From contig CAVQSI010000041.1 in NCBI GenBank assembly GCA_963715825.1, positions 186,001 to 250,000 on the forward strand: a stretch of DNA of 64,000 nucleotides. Direction: 5' to 3'. Both the position numbers and the translations under genes were made by a program. Under the pieces are notes generated by a model. It did no database searches and had not been told where the DNA came from. It worked only from the letters and a program-made list of their open reading frames with translations. Each line of letters starts with the position of its first letter. The stretch's first letter is position 1. Positions 51,663 through 60,745 of this stretch are shown here, piece after piece. This stretch comes from Sva-07 sp963715825 (GTDB taxonomy: Bacteria > Actinomycetota > Acidimicrobiia > Acidimicrobiales > Ilumatobacteraceae).

Positions 51663-53207
51663 TCAGGAGCGGTGTTCGAGAATGACGGTGGCGCAGTTGC
51701 GGCCGCTGGCACCCCACACGCCGGCGCCGGGGAACGTGGCGGCGCCGGTGAGGTAGAGGCCGTCGACGGCGGTCTCGTACTTGGTCAGCTCGGGGTTGTC
51801 GTTGCGGAATGCGGCGAGCGGACCGCCGGCGAAGCTCGTCGCGTGGCCCGCGGGCAGGTGGAAGTCGCGCTCGTAGACGTCGGGCGTCATCGCCCGCCAC
51901 TCGATGATCGACTCGAGGAATCCCGGTTCGCACAGCTCGGCGAACGTCTCCAACCACCGCCGGGGTTCGGTCGAGTCCGCCCACCCGTCGACGAAGCCGA
52001 ACGGCGTGAACAGCGCCTCGAGCGACAGCACGTGGCGCCCCTCGGGTGCGATCGTGGGGTCGAGCAGGCTCGGCACGTTGACCAGCAGGCCCGGCCGGTC
52101 GAGGATCCGGCCCTGGGCCATCATCGCGGCGCCCCGGTCGATGTCGGCCAGGCTTGGTGCGATCGCCGAGGTCGGCCCGAGCGGTCGGTCGAAGCCGCGC
52201 AACACCGGCGGTGCCGACAACACCGCGTCGATCTTCGATTCGTAGCCCTCGTCGTGGCGGACGTCGCGCCAGCGGCGCACGAGATCGCTCGCCGAGGTCG
52301 GCGGATGCTTGAGCCACCGCAGGAACGTGTCGTGGGGGTTGCACGCCGACACGACGATCGGCGCGGTGATCTCGGTGCCGTCGACCAGGGCGATGCCGCT
52401 GACGCGGTCGCCGCTGCACATGATCGTGTCGACGGGGCTCTTGGTACGCAGCGTGCCGCCCGCCGCCTCGAACGCAGCGAGCAGCGTCGCGGGCACCTGG
52501 CCGCTGCCGCCGACGGGGCGGCCCACCCGTGCGACATTGCGCATCGCGTGGGTCAACGCCCCGAGCCCGCTGCCGGGCATCTCGGGCGAGATGCCCCACA
52601 CCATCGGCCCCGTCAGGGCCGCCGGGCCCAGAATCGCCTCCTCGTCGAAGAACGACCGCAGCACATCAGCGGCGCTGCGACGCGACCACCGCATCAGCGT
52701 GCTGGCCCCGCTGAACCGGCGCCGCAGGGCGAGTTTCGTCAGTCCCGCCACCGTGGGTGGCTGCGCGGCCGCTTCGAAGATCATCCGAACCGCCGGAGCC
52801 GCGGCGGCGACGTAGCGACGGTAGCCGTCGACCTGGGTGGGGAAGTGGCGCCCGATGTCGTCGAGCGTCGCCTCGAGGTCGTGGTGGTGCGACCACCCCT
52901 TGCCCTCGGTGGCGCTCGCCCAGGAGAAGTTGTGCTGGGCCGGTTCGACGTCGATGTACTCGAGGCCGAGCTCCCGAAGGCCCAGTTCCTCGATCACCGG
53001 GGTGGTCCGGAACGTGAGGTGATCGCAGTTGCAGATGTTGACGCTGGCGCCGGCGAACTCCTCGCTCGCTGCGGTGCCGCCGACATCGGCGCGCGCCTCG
53101 ACCAGCAGCGTCGACAGGCCGCCGCGGGCGAGGTAGGCGGCGGTGACCAACCCGTTGTGGCCGGCGCCGACGACGATGGCATCGAAGTCCGATGAAGGCG
53201 TTGACAC
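51663..53207 (-). CDS. Phytoene-desaturase-like FAD oxidoreductase
   Basis: A 514-residue amine-oxidase/CrtI-type flavoprotein. FDAIVVGAGHNGLVTAAYLA with the following LLVEARADVGGTAASEE is the dinucleotide-binding fold, and LYLTGAATFPGAGVWGASGR near the end is the conserved FAD-binding C-terminal motif of the NAD(P)/FAD-dependent (pyridine nucleotide-disulfide oxidoreductase domain-containing protein 2, PYROXD2-like) branch. No carotenoid genes lie nearby, so a carotenoid substrate is not implied. Start GTG 53207, divergent from the creatininase-family gene 47 bases away. Confidence 0.9.
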   Translation of the reverse strand: MSTPSSDFDAIVVGAGHNGLVTAAYLARGGLSTLLVEARADVGGTAASEEFAGASVNICNCDHLTFRTTPVIEELGLRELGLEYIDVEPAQHNFSWASATEGKGWSHHHDLEATLDDIGRHFPTQVDGYRRYVAAAAPAVRMIFEAAAQPPTVAGLTKLALRRRFSGASTLMRWSRRSAADVLRSFFDEEAILGPAALTGPMVWGISPEMPGSGLGALTHAMRNVARVGRPVGGSGQVPATLLAAFEAAGGTLRTKSPVDTIMCSGDRVSGIALVDGTEITAPIVVSACNPHDTFLRWLKHPPTSASDLVRRWRDVRHDEGYESKIDAVLSAPPVLRGFDRPLGPTSAIAPSLADIDRGAAMMAQGRILDRPGLLVNVPSLLDPTIAPEGRHVLSLEALFTPFGFVDGWADSTEPRRWLETFAELCEPGFLESIIEWRAMTPDVYERDFHLPAGHATSFAGGPLAAFRNDNPELTKYETAVDGLYLTGAATFPGAGVWGASGRNCATVILEHRS

Positions 53208-53254
53208 GTCGGACAGTCTCTCGCAGTTCGATGTCGGGGGCGTAACGTGCCGAT

Positions 53255-54037
53255 GTGGTTTCCGTCAACCGTCATCTGGCCGAACTCCGGGCCCCCGAGC
53301 TCGCACGGCTCGTCACCGACCGCAGCGTCCTGGTGCAGCCGCTCGGCGCCGTCGAGCAGCACGGCCCGCACCTGCCGCTCAACACCGACCTGCTGATCGC
53401 CGACCGGGTGGCGGAACTGGCGGTCGAGCGTGTCGGTGCCGACCTCGACGTCTGGCTCCTGCCCCCGCTGGCGTACACGAAGTCGAACGAGCACGCCTGG
53501 TCCGCCGGCACGATGTGGCTGTCGGCCACGACGCTGCTGGCCGTGCTCGACGACATCGGGCGCTGCGTCGCCACGACTGCGGCACGCAAACTCGTGTTCT
53601 TCAACGGCCACGGCGGCAACTCGGCGCTCGTCGGCGTCGCCAACCGCGAGATCCGCCTCGCCCACGGGCTGATGACGTTCCTCGCGCATCCCGGGGTGCC
53701 GCCCGACCAGGGTGGGGTGTCGGCGCCCGATGAACTCGGCATGGGCATCCACGGCGGCACCGACGAGACCTCGATGATGCTCCATCTCGCCCCGCACCTC
53801 GTCGACATGACCGTGGCGACCCGCAACGTCCCCGAGCACCTCGCCGACAACCGGTACGTGCGCTTCGGCGGGTCGGTCGGGTTCGGCTGGCTGTCGAACG
53901 ACTTCGGCCCCGACGGCCACATCGGTGATCCGACATCGGCCACGGCCGAACGTGGCGAGCAGCTCGTCGCCCAGGCCGTCGATGCGTTCTGCGAGGCACT
54001 CGCCGAGGTGTCCACGTTCGACTTGCCGGTGCGCTGA
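53255..54037 (+). CDS. Creatininase-family amidohydrolase
   Basis: A 260-residue metal-dependent hydrolase. The metal ligands lie in LGAVEQHGPHLPLNTD (Glu34, His36, Asp45), FFNGHGGN (His119) and IHGGTDETS (Glu171). Family members open creatinine, process formamides in riboflavin and F420 routes, or trim mycofactocin; the MftE branch is unlikely since no mycofactocin genes are seen. Gene context (carbamoylase one base downstream) suggests C-N bond hydrolysis in heterocycle breakdown. TAACGT at 53243-53248 is 6 bases before the GTG, a leaderless-type promoter. Confidence 0.88.
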   Translation: MVSVNRHLAELRAPELARLVTDRSVLVQPLGAVEQHGPHLPLNTDLLIADRVAELAVERVGADLDVWLLPPLAYTKSNEHAWSAGTMWLSATTLLAVLDDIGRCVATTAARKLVFFNGHGGNSALVGVANREIRLAHGLMTFLAHPGVPPDQGGVSAPDELGMGIHGGTDETSMMLHLAPHLVDMTVATRNVPEHLADNRYVRFGGSVGFGWLSNDFGPDGHIGDPTSATAERGEQLVAQAVDAFCEALAEVSTFDLPVR

Positions 54038-54038
54038 G

Positions 54039-55320
54039 ATGACTGTTCGGGACGACTGGTCGCATCTGCGCATCGACACCGCCAGGCTGCTCGCCCGCAT
54101 CGACGAACTCGGCCAGATCGGCCGGATCGACGGTCCCAACGGCGAGTGGGGCAACGCTCGGCTGGCACTCACCGACGAGGATCGCGGCAGGGCGCGATCT
54201 GGTGGTGGCGTGGATGCGCGACCTCGGCCTGGACGTGACGGTCGACGCGATCGGCAACGTGGTGGCAACACGAGCAGGCACCGACCCCTCGCTGGCCGCC
54301 GTGATGGTCGGCTCGCACATCGACACCGTCGGCACCGGAGGCCGCTTCGACGGCAACCTCGGCGTGCTTGCCGGCCTCGAGATCGTCGAGACGCTCGCCC
54401 ACGCCGGCATCGAAACCGACCGGCCGCTCCAGGTCGCGTTCTTCACCGACGAGGAGGGCTCGCGTTTCGCGCCGGACATGCTCGGCAGCCTCGTCCACGT
54501 CGGCGGGCTCGCTCTGGAGGAGGCACTCGACCTCGTCGCCGCCGACGACGGTGCCCGTCTCGGTGACGAGCTCGAGCGCATCGGCTACGCCGGAGCGCTG
54601 CCGTGCCCGACCGCAGCGGCACCGCACGCGTTCGTCGAACTCCACATCGAACAGGGCCCGGTCCTCGAAGCGGAAGGCATCACGATCGGCGTCGTCGAGG
54701 GGGTGCAGGGCATCTCGTGGACCGAGATCGTCATCGCGGGCCAATCCGCCCATGCCGGCACCACGCCGATGCGCCTGCGTCACGATCCGGCCTACTGTGC
54801 CGCAGCGATCGCCACCTACGTGCGCGACCTGACGCGCCTGCTCGGTGCCGACCAGGTGGGAACGGTGGGACGCATCGACGTGTACCCCAACCTCGTCAAC
54901 GTCGTGCCGGCCCGGGTGGTGATGACGGTCGATCTGCGCAACACCGACGACCGCATCCTGTGCGACGCAGAGGCCCGACTCGGCGCGTTCCTCGATGAAC
55001 TCGCCGAGGCCGAAGGCGTCACGATCGCCACCACCACGCTCGCACGATTCGAGCCGGTCGAGTTCGACACGACGATGGTCGACCTCGTCGAAGCCACCGC
55101 TGTCCGCCTCGGGCACTCGACGAGACGGATGCCGAGCGGCGCCGGCCACGACGCCCAGATGCTCGCTCGGATCTGTCCGACCGCGATGGTGTTCACGCCG
55201 AGCGTCAACGGCCTCAGCCACAACATCGCCGAGTTCACCGAGGCCGCCGACATCGACGCCGGCGCGAACGTGCTGCTGCAGGTGGTACTGGATCTCCTGA
55301 CCGGGGCCGAGGAGGCCTGA
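54039..55320 (+). CDS. M20 hydantoinase/carbamoylase-family amidase, single-base frameshift
   Basis: A binuclear zinc amidase (allantoate amidohydrolase / N-carbamoyl-amino-acid hydrolase group), 426 residues when repaired. The ATG frame (MTVRDDWSHLRIDTARLLAR) breaks in the G/C run at 54183-54192, where one extra base must be removed to reach DLVVAWMRDLGLDVTVDAIG. Metal and catalytic motifs are intact downstream: VGSHIDTVGTGGRFDGNLG, FTDEEGSRF, ELHIEQGP and PSGAGHDAQ. It would hydrolyse a ureido or carbamoyl group, releasing CO2 and ammonia. It starts one base after the creatininase stop and is followed 4 bases on by a VOC gene. Confidence 0.87.
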
Positions 55321-55324
55321 CCCG

Positions 55325-55678
55325 ATGACGGCACGCTTCGACCTGATCACGCTCGACTCGCCGGCCACCGACGCGCTCGCTGCGTTCTGGTCGGCGGCAC
55401 TCGATCTCCACGAGGTCGAGCGCGAGGACGGCGACCGATGGATCGTGCTCGCGGACGCCGACGGCGTCCGACGCCTCGGCATCCAGCGCGGCGTCACGCG
55501 TCCGGGTTCGGTCCACCTCGACCTGGCGTGCGCCCCGGTCGAGTTCGACGCCGAACTCGACCGGTTGCTCGTGCTCGGCGCCACGCAGCTGCACGAACCG
55601 CGCCGCGAGCCCTACGGCTCGATCGTCAACCTCGTCGACCCCGACGGCAACCCGTTCGACCTGTGCGCCTACGGCTGA
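55325..55678 (+). CDS. Glyoxalase-like (VOC) domain protein
   Basis: A 117-residue Glyoxalase_6-type protein: FDLITLDSPATDALAAFWSA at the start, RPGSVHLDLA in the middle, and YGSIVNLVDPDGNPFDLCAY at the end. The family's usual metal positions are the His in SVHLDL and the acidic residue in VDPDGNPFDL. Start ATG 55325. It lies in the presumed heterocycle operon after the carbamoylase, but such proteins are widespread and the link is only positional. Confidence 0.82.
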   Translation: MTARFDLITLDSPATDALAAFWSAALDLHEVEREDGDRWIVLADADGVRRLGIQRGVTRPGSVHLDLACAPVEFDAELDRLLVLGATQLHEPRREPYGSIVNLVDPDGNPFDLCAYG

Positions 55679-55825
55679 CCGGGTCGGATCTCGCCGCTGC
55701 GAGCAGAGCGACTAACGTCCTCGGCGGGGTGGCACGGTCCGGGTTCCGCACACAGCCGAAACGCGATGTTCACGCTTGCCGGATGCGCAAGAACGGTCGC
55801 GACAACTAACTTCACCGAGGACATG

Positions 55826-56602
55826 ATGACCGAGACCGCCACCGAGTCGGACCTGTCAGGGACGCCAACCTCGCCCCGGCTTCGATTCGAGCACCTCTCG
55901 ATGGTGTTCCCCGACGGCACCCATGCGATCGACGACGTGTCGTTCAGCGTCGAGCCCGGCGAGTTCGTCACCGTGGTCGGTCCGTCCGGTTGTGGCAAGT
56001 CGACGCTGCTGCGCATCGCCTCCGGGCTCACCCAGCACACCGGCGGCGTGTGCGACGTCAACCGGGATTCCATCGGGTACGTCTTCCAGGACGCGACCCT
56101 GCTGCCGTGGCGAACCGTGCAGAAGAACGTCGAGCTGAACGCCGAACTGCAGGGCATCAAGAAAGACGAGCGGGCGCGACGAGCCGCCGAAGCGATCGAG
56201 CTGGTCAACCTGGTCGGCCACGAGGACAAGTACCCCAAGCAACTGTCCGGCGGCATGAAGATGCGTTGCTCGCTGGCCCGCTCGCTCGTGCTGAACCCCG
56301 AGATCTTCCTGTTCGACGAGCCGTTCGGAGCACTCGACGAGATCACCCGGGAACGCCTGAACGACGAGCTGATCAGCCTGTTCAACTCCGAGAAGTTCGC
56401 TGCACTGTTCATCACGCACTCCATCGCCGAGGCGGTGTTCTTGAGTACCCGGGTGCTGGTGATGTCGGCTCGGCCGGGGCGGATCATCGGCGACTACGCG
56501 ATTCCGTTCGGTGCCGATCGTTCCCAGGAGATCCGCTTCGCGCCCGAGTTCGCCGAGATCTGCGGATTGATCAACGACGACCTGAAGGATGCCCACTCGT
56601 GA
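55826..56602 (+). CDS. ABC importer ATPase, NitT/TauT type
   Basis: A 258-residue ATP-binding subunit. Walker A GPSGCGKST, Q-loop VFQDATLLPWRTV, signature LSGGMKMR, Walker B IFLFDEPFGALDE and switch His in FITHSIAEAV are all in order, and the sequence belongs to the SsuB/TauB/ThiZ-like branch. The ATG at 55826 has GAGG five bases upstream; the preceding ATG at 55823 is also possible and would suit a leaderless transcript from TAACTT at 55807-55812. The stop overlaps the permease GTG. Confidence 0.93.
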   Translation: MTETATESDLSGTPTSPRLRFEHLSMVFPDGTHAIDDVSFSVEPGEFVTVVGPSGCGKSTLLRIASGLTQHTGGVCDVNRDSIGYVFQDATLLPWRTVQKNVELNAELQGIKKDERARRAAEAIELVNLVGHEDKYPKQLSGGMKMRCSLARSLVLNPEIFLFDEPFGALDEITRERLNDELISLFNSEKFAALFITHSIAEAVFLSTRVLVMSARPGRIIGDYAIPFGADRSQEIRFAPEFAEICGLINDDLKDAHS

Positions 56603-57513
56603 CCACCCTCGACCGGGCACCCGCTGAGATCCCGCAGGAATCGATGGCCACGCCGGCGGCGGTCGGCGTGTCGGTGCCGGTCCACCAGCCCCGCAAGTCC
56701 ACCGGCCACCACATCCGCAACCTGATCCCGCCACTGATCACGTTCTGCATCTTCATCGCCGTCTGGTACCTGTACAGCTGGTCCCGGTTCGACAATGCGG
56801 TGCAGCGGCGCAACGCCCTGCCGTACCCGCACACCGTGATCACCGACGGGTTCCTCCCGCTGTGGGACGACGCCAACGGCTTCCGGCCGATCCTCGGCTA
56901 CATGTGGCCGACGGTCAAGGTCACCCTGATCGGCCTCGGGATCTCGATCGTGCTCGGCGTATCGATCGCCATCATCATGAACCTGTCGCGGGGCATGGAG
57001 CGAGCGCTGTTCCCGTACGCCGTGATCCTGCAGACCGTGCCGATCCTCGCGATCACCCCGCTGCTCACCCAGCTCTTCGGCGACGAGATCGCGGTGCGAC
57101 TGGTGGTGGTCGTGCTCATCGCCATCTTCCCGGTGATCACCAACACCCTGTTCGGCTTGCAGTCGACCGATCGACTACACCACGACCTGTTCACCCTCAA
57201 CCACGTGAGTCGCTGGACCCGGTTGAGGAAACTCGAGCTCCCATCGGCGCTGCCTGCGACGATGGCGGGCATCCGCATCGCATCCGGTGGAGCAGTGATC
57301 GGCGCGATCGTCGCCGATTTCTTCTTCAACCAGGGCGAAAAGGGGATCGGCTACTACATCCGGAACCGGCAGCAGCGTGCAGCCAACCGGCCCGAGATGT
57401 TCGCCGGCACCATCACCGCATCGATGTTCGGTGTGTTGATGTTCCTCGTCGTTGGCGCGATCACGGCGCGCGCCATTCGTAGCTGGCACGAGTCTGCCCA
57501 GAAGCAGACCTGA
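56599..57513 (+). CDS. ABC importer permease, NitT/TauT type
   Basis: A 304-residue permease with six helices (from LIPPLITFCIFIAVWYLYSW onward) and the cytoplasmic EAA-like coupling loop around RLRKLELPSALPATMAGIRI. It starts at GTG 56599, overlapping the ATPase stop. Together with the ATPase and binding protein it forms a complete importer. Branch members move taurine, nitrate, thiamine pyrimidine precursor or similar small polar molecules; a heterocycle would fit this locus. Confidence 0.93.
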   Translation: MTTLDRAPAEIPQESMATPAAVGVSVPVHQPRKSTGHHIRNLIPPLITFCIFIAVWYLYSWSRFDNAVQRRNALPYPHTVITDGFLPLWDDANGFRPILGYMWPTVKVTLIGLGISIVLGVSIAIIMNLSRGMERALFPYAVILQTVPILAITPLLTQLFGDEIAVRLVVVVLIAIFPVITNTLFGLQSTDRLHHDLFTLNHVSRWTRLRKLELPSALPATMAGIRIASGGAVIGAIVADFFFNQGEKGIGYYIRNRQQRAANRPEMFAGTITASMFGVLMFLVVGAITARAIRSWHESAQKQT

Positions 57514-57561
57514 GCCGAACCCTCCAGCCGTTCCACACACCTCAAGGGGAGACCAATCCAC

Positions 57562-58737
57562 ATGAAGGCCAAGAAATCAATCGCGCTGCTCAGCGTCGCC
57601 GCCATGGCGGTGCTCGCAGCGTGCGGCAGTGACGACGACAGCGGGGACGCCACCGGCGATACCAGCGCACCCGAGTCGACCGACGACATGACCGAGACCA
57701 CCGATGACATGGCCGAGGGCGACGTCTGTCCGCCGAGCCTGATCATCCAGACCGACTGGTTCCCGGAACTCGAACACGGCGGTACCTACCAGCTGATCGG
57801 CCCCGACGGGACCGCCGACATCGACTCGGTGTCGTACTCCGGCCCGGTGCAGGAGCAGTACGCAGTCGGCGGGCTCGAGGAGATCGAGATCAAGACTGTC
57901 AGCTTCGACAAGAACAACAGCTCGATCCTGCTCGACGGTGAAGCCGACATGGCCTACATCACGATGAGCGACATCATCAAGGACTCGGCCGCCGTGCCGT
58001 TGGTCGCCGTCGCCAAGACCCTCGACAAGGACCCGCAGATGGTGATGTGGGATCCCGAGCAGAACGACATCCAGTCGCCCGCGGACATCGCCGCGACCGG
58101 CGCCGACGTCCTGCACTTCCCCGGCACGGCCTACATCGACTTCATGATCGGTGAAGGCTTCATGACCGAGGACCAGAGCAACCCGAGCTACGACGGCTCG
58201 GACGCCCAGTGGGTTGCCGACGCCGGCAGCATCATCCAGCAGGGTTTCGCCACCAACGAGGTGTACAAGTACGAGAACGACATCGCGTGGAAGGACGGCG
58301 CCCCGGCGCCGGTCGACTTCTTCACGGTCGAGGATCTCGGCTTCGACAACTACCCTGCGGCAATTGCGATGATGCAGGACCGGGCCGCTGAGCTCAGCGA
58401 CTGCCTCAAAGTCCTCGTCCCGGCGATGCAGCAGGCATGGGTCGACTACCTCAACGATCCGAAGCCGATCACCGACGCGCTGATCGCGATCAACGAGACC
58501 TACGACGGGTTCTGGTCGCTCAGCGAGGGATTGAACACCGCGGGGATCGAGCTGGTCGAGTCGGGCGGTTTCGCCGAGAACAGCCCGGACGGCACCTACT
58601 GCAGCTTCGACGAGGAGAAGGTCCAGAACCTGTACGACATCCTGGCGCCGATCTACGAGGAGCAGGGAACGCCGATCGCCGAGACGATCGACGGGATCTT
58701 CACCAACGAGTACTGCGCCGACGCCCCCGGGCGTTGA
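57562..58737 (+). CDS. ABC importer substrate-binding lipoprotein
   Basis: A 391-residue solute-binding protein anchored by Cys21 of the lipobox VLAAC, followed by an acidic Asp/Thr/Ser linker to about residue 52. LIIQTDWFPELEHGGTYQLI opens the binding fold in the manner of NMT1/ThiY-like proteins, and GEADMAYITMSDII and HFPGTAYIDFMIGEGF are later blocks. It collects substrate outside the membrane. Ribosome site AAGGGGAG before ATG 57562. It closes the importer operon; a strong hairpin follows at 58776. Confidence 0.92.
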   Translation: MKAKKSIALLSVAAMAVLAACGSDDDSGDATGDTSAPESTDDMTETTDDMAEGDVCPPSLIIQTDWFPELEHGGTYQLIGPDGTADIDSVSYSGPVQEQYAVGGLEEIEIKTVSFDKNNSSILLDGEADMAYITMSDIIKDSAAVPLVAVAKTLDKDPQMVMWDPEQNDIQSPADIAATGADVLHFPGTAYIDFMIGEGFMTEDQSNPSYDGSDAQWVADAGSIIQQGFATNEVYKYENDIAWKDGAPAPVDFFTVEDLGFDNYPAAIAMMQDRAAELSDCLKVLVPAMQQAWVDYLNDPKPITDALIAINETYDGFWSLSEGLNTAGIELVESGGFAENSPDGTYCSFDEEKVQNLYDILAPIYEEQGTPIAETIDGIFTNEYCADAPGR

Positions 58738-58775
58738 GCTGAGGGAACCGAACACCTGAACACCTGAATTCGCGC

Positions 58776-58807
58776 CTCCCGGTCGGGTCCCACGGCCCGG
58801 CCGGGAG
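58776..58807 (+). terminator. GC-rich hairpin terminator after the ABC importer
   Basis: CTCCCGGTCGGG (58776-58787) pairs with CCCGGCCGGGAG (58796-58807), 12 pairs including one G-T, loop of 8, about 38 bases past the binding-protein stop. No U-tract, as is usual in high-GC actinobacteria. A tandem ACACCTGA ACACCTGA lies just before it. Confidence 0.6.
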
Positions 58808-58866
58808 CTGCGGTCATCCCGGCACATCGGGGTGGCACGGTTACATGTCGTGGCACAGGAGTGGTC

Positions 58867-59457
58867 ATGCGCGTGTTGCTCGTGGTCGATGCAGCCCGAG
58901 ACGACGGTGGCTTCGTGCGTCGCATCGCCGACGCAGCGATGGCCGGGCTGGCGTCCGCGGCGCACGATGTGGACGTCGTCGATCTCGCGGCCCAACGGTT
59001 CAGCCCGGTGATGAGCGACGCCGACCGGCGTGCCTACTTCTCGCCGGAACCGGTGGTGTGCCCACAAGTGGCTGCATCGGTCGACCTCGTACGGCGCGCC
59101 GAGGCGCTGGCGTTCGTCTACCCGACGGTGCTGTCGACGGTGACGCCGGGCATCAAGGGTTGGATCGAGCGCACCTTCGTGCCCGGGGTGGCGTTCGCGC
59201 TGGGCGACCCGGTCGCTGCCCGACGCGGGTTGTCGGGCGTCCGGCGCCTGATCGGCATCTCCGTGTACGACGAGTCGCGTCGGGATGTGCGTCGGGCCGG
59301 CGACAACGGACGCCGCATCATCCAACGCAACGTCCGGCTGTGCGGGGGACTGCGCACGCGGTCGAGGTGGATCGCCTTTCACGGGAATGCCACGGCAGAC
59401 GAAGCCGAGCGTGAGGTCTTCCTCCGTAACGTTCAGCGGCGGATGGCATCGCTGTGA
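58867..59457 (+). CDS. Flavodoxin-fold NAD(P)H oxidoreductase 1
   Basis: A 196-residue NADPH:FMN/quinone reductase of the Flavodoxin_2 group: RVLLVVDAARDDGGFVRRIA replaces the usual H-P/S-x-S phosphate loop, and LAFVYPTVLSTVTPGIKGWI is the conserved isoalloxazine-binding strand. The ATG at 58867 has AGGAG six bases upstream. Its stop overlaps the GTG of a second reductase. It could supply reduced flavin to the luciferase-like enzymes that follow. Confidence 0.85.
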   Translation: MRVLLVVDAARDDGGFVRRIADAAMAGLASAAHDVDVVDLAAQRFSPVMSDADRRAYFSPEPVVCPQVAASVDLVRRAEALAFVYPTVLSTVTPGIKGWIERTFVPGVAFALGDPVAARRGLSGVRRLIGISVYDESRRDVRRAGDNGRRIIQRNVRLCGGLRTRSRWIAFHGNATADEAEREVFLRNVQRRMASL

Positions 59458-59957
59458 ACGTCGTGGTGGCCTACGCCCACCCCTGTGGCGACAGCTACGC
59501 CGCCGCCGTGCGCGACCGCGCGATGGCCGGCCTCGCGCACACCGGCTGCGACGTCCATCTGATCGACCTGTACGCCGCGGCGTACGACCCGTTCCTGCCG
59601 TTTCCCGTCGCCGATCGGGCGATGCTCGATGCCGCCGAGTCGCTGGTGCTGGTGCATCCCACGTGGTGGACGTCGCAACCGGCGATCATGCTCGCCTGGA
59701 TCGGCCAAGCGGCCGCGGATGGGTTGCCATCGGTACGGTCGATCGTCACCGTGACGACGCACGGCGGGACGCGTCTGGCGAATCGAATCGCCGGCGAGTC
59801 GGGCGCCCGCATGGTCAGCCGGGCGATCGCGCCGCGTTGTGTCCAACGGCCGCCGCATCGTCGGCTCGCGCTCTATGGGCTCGACCGGTCGACGCCGGGG
59901 CAGCGCGGTGCGTTCCTCGAACGGGTCCAGGACCGCATTGGCACACTGGTGCGATGA
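59454..59957 (+). CDS. Flavodoxin-fold NAD(P)H oxidoreductase 2
   Basis: A 167-residue paralogue of the preceding gene with a more canonical phosphate loop (VVVAYAHPCGDSYAAAVRDR), then LVLVHPTWWTSQPAIMLAWI. The C-terminus (RRLALYGLDRSTPGQRGAFL) is also typical. Starts at GTG 59454 over the previous stop and ends over the ATG of the luciferase-like gene (ATGA), so three flavin genes are translationally chained. The two reductases share little beyond the fold motifs. Confidence 0.85.
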   Translation: MNVVVAYAHPCGDSYAAAVRDRAMAGLAHTGCDVHLIDLYAAAYDPFLPFPVADRAMLDAAESLVLVHPTWWTSQPAIMLAWIGQAAADGLPSVRSIVTVTTHGGTRLANRIAGESGARMVSRAIAPRCVQRPPHRRLALYGLDRSTPGQRGAFLERVQDRIGTLVR

Positions 59958-60745
59958 CCCTGACCACCGGTGTCTGGATCTATCCGGACGGACCGATCGA
60001 CGACCTCGTTGCGGCGGTCGTCGAGGCCGATCGGGCAGGCATCGACGAGGTCTGGATCGCCGACGAAGGTGTGATGCGCGACCCGTTCGTCGTGTTCGCA
60101 GCGTCGGCCGCGTCGACCGAGCGGGTGCGGATGGGCATCGGGATCACCTCGCCGATGCTTCGCCACCCCGGAGCGATCGCGGCCACGGTTTCATCGCTCG
60201 ACGAGCTGTCGGGCGGACGGATGATGCTCGGCTTCGGAGTCGGCGGCCAGCAGTCGTTGGAGCCGTTCGGATTGACCGCCGAACGTCCGGTGGCACTGAT
60301 GCGCGACGCGCTGCGTACCGCCCGCGCCGTGCTCGATCGACGGAGCCACGCGGGATACCTGGTGACCGATCACGCCGCGCCGGCCCGTGACGTGCCGCTG
60401 TACGTGGCGTCGAGAGGCGAGCAGATCAACCGGTTGGCGTCACGCGAGGCCGATGGCGTGTTCTTGTCCGGCTTCGCCCCGGATCGACTCGACGAGGTGC
60501 TCGGCTGGGTGCGCAGCGACGGCTCGCCCCGCGTGGCGCTGTATCAGTCGGTCCGGTTCCGGACGTCGGCGGACGGCGACCCGACGTCGGTGTCGGGCAG
60601 CCCCGAGCAGGTTGCGGCCGTGCTCGGAGGACTCGTCGACGCCTACGCCCCCGACTCCATCGGTCTCGCCCTCGTCGATGGTGCTCCGGTGCTCGAGATG
60701 CTCGCCGACGCGATCGACACGCTCGCTCACGTCCGCAAGCGATGA
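59954..60745 (+). CDS. Luciferase-like (LLM) F420- or FMN-dependent oxidoreductase 1
   Basis: A 263-residue TIM-barrel LLM protein. AVVEADRAGIDEVWIADEGV, RVRMGIGITSPMLRHPGAIA and LDELSGGRMMLGFGVGG are the family blocks. Its short length and the pattern favour the F420-dependent group, but the two adjacent flavin reductases argue for FMN. Start ATG 59954, overlapping the reductase stop. The last codons AAG-CGA-TGA belong to the palindromic repeat at 60737. Confidence 0.87.
   Translation: MTLTTGVWIYPDGPIDDLVAAVVEADRAGIDEVWIADEGVMRDPFVVFAASAASTERVRMGIGITSPMLRHPGAIAATVSSLDELSGGRMMLGFGVGGQQSLEPFGLTAERPVALMRDALRTARAVLDRRSHAGYLVTDHAAPARDVPLYVASRGEQINRLASREADGVFLSGFAPDRLDEVLGWVRSDGSPRVALYQSVRFRTSADGDPTSVSGSPEQVAAVLGGLVDAYAPDSIGLALVDGAPVLEMLADAIDTLAHVRKR

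Noticed and set aside
55679..55822. Riboswitch upstream of the ABC importer
   Set aside because: The 144-base gap was read for known riboswitch-like conserved cores and paired elements; nothing convincing was seen.
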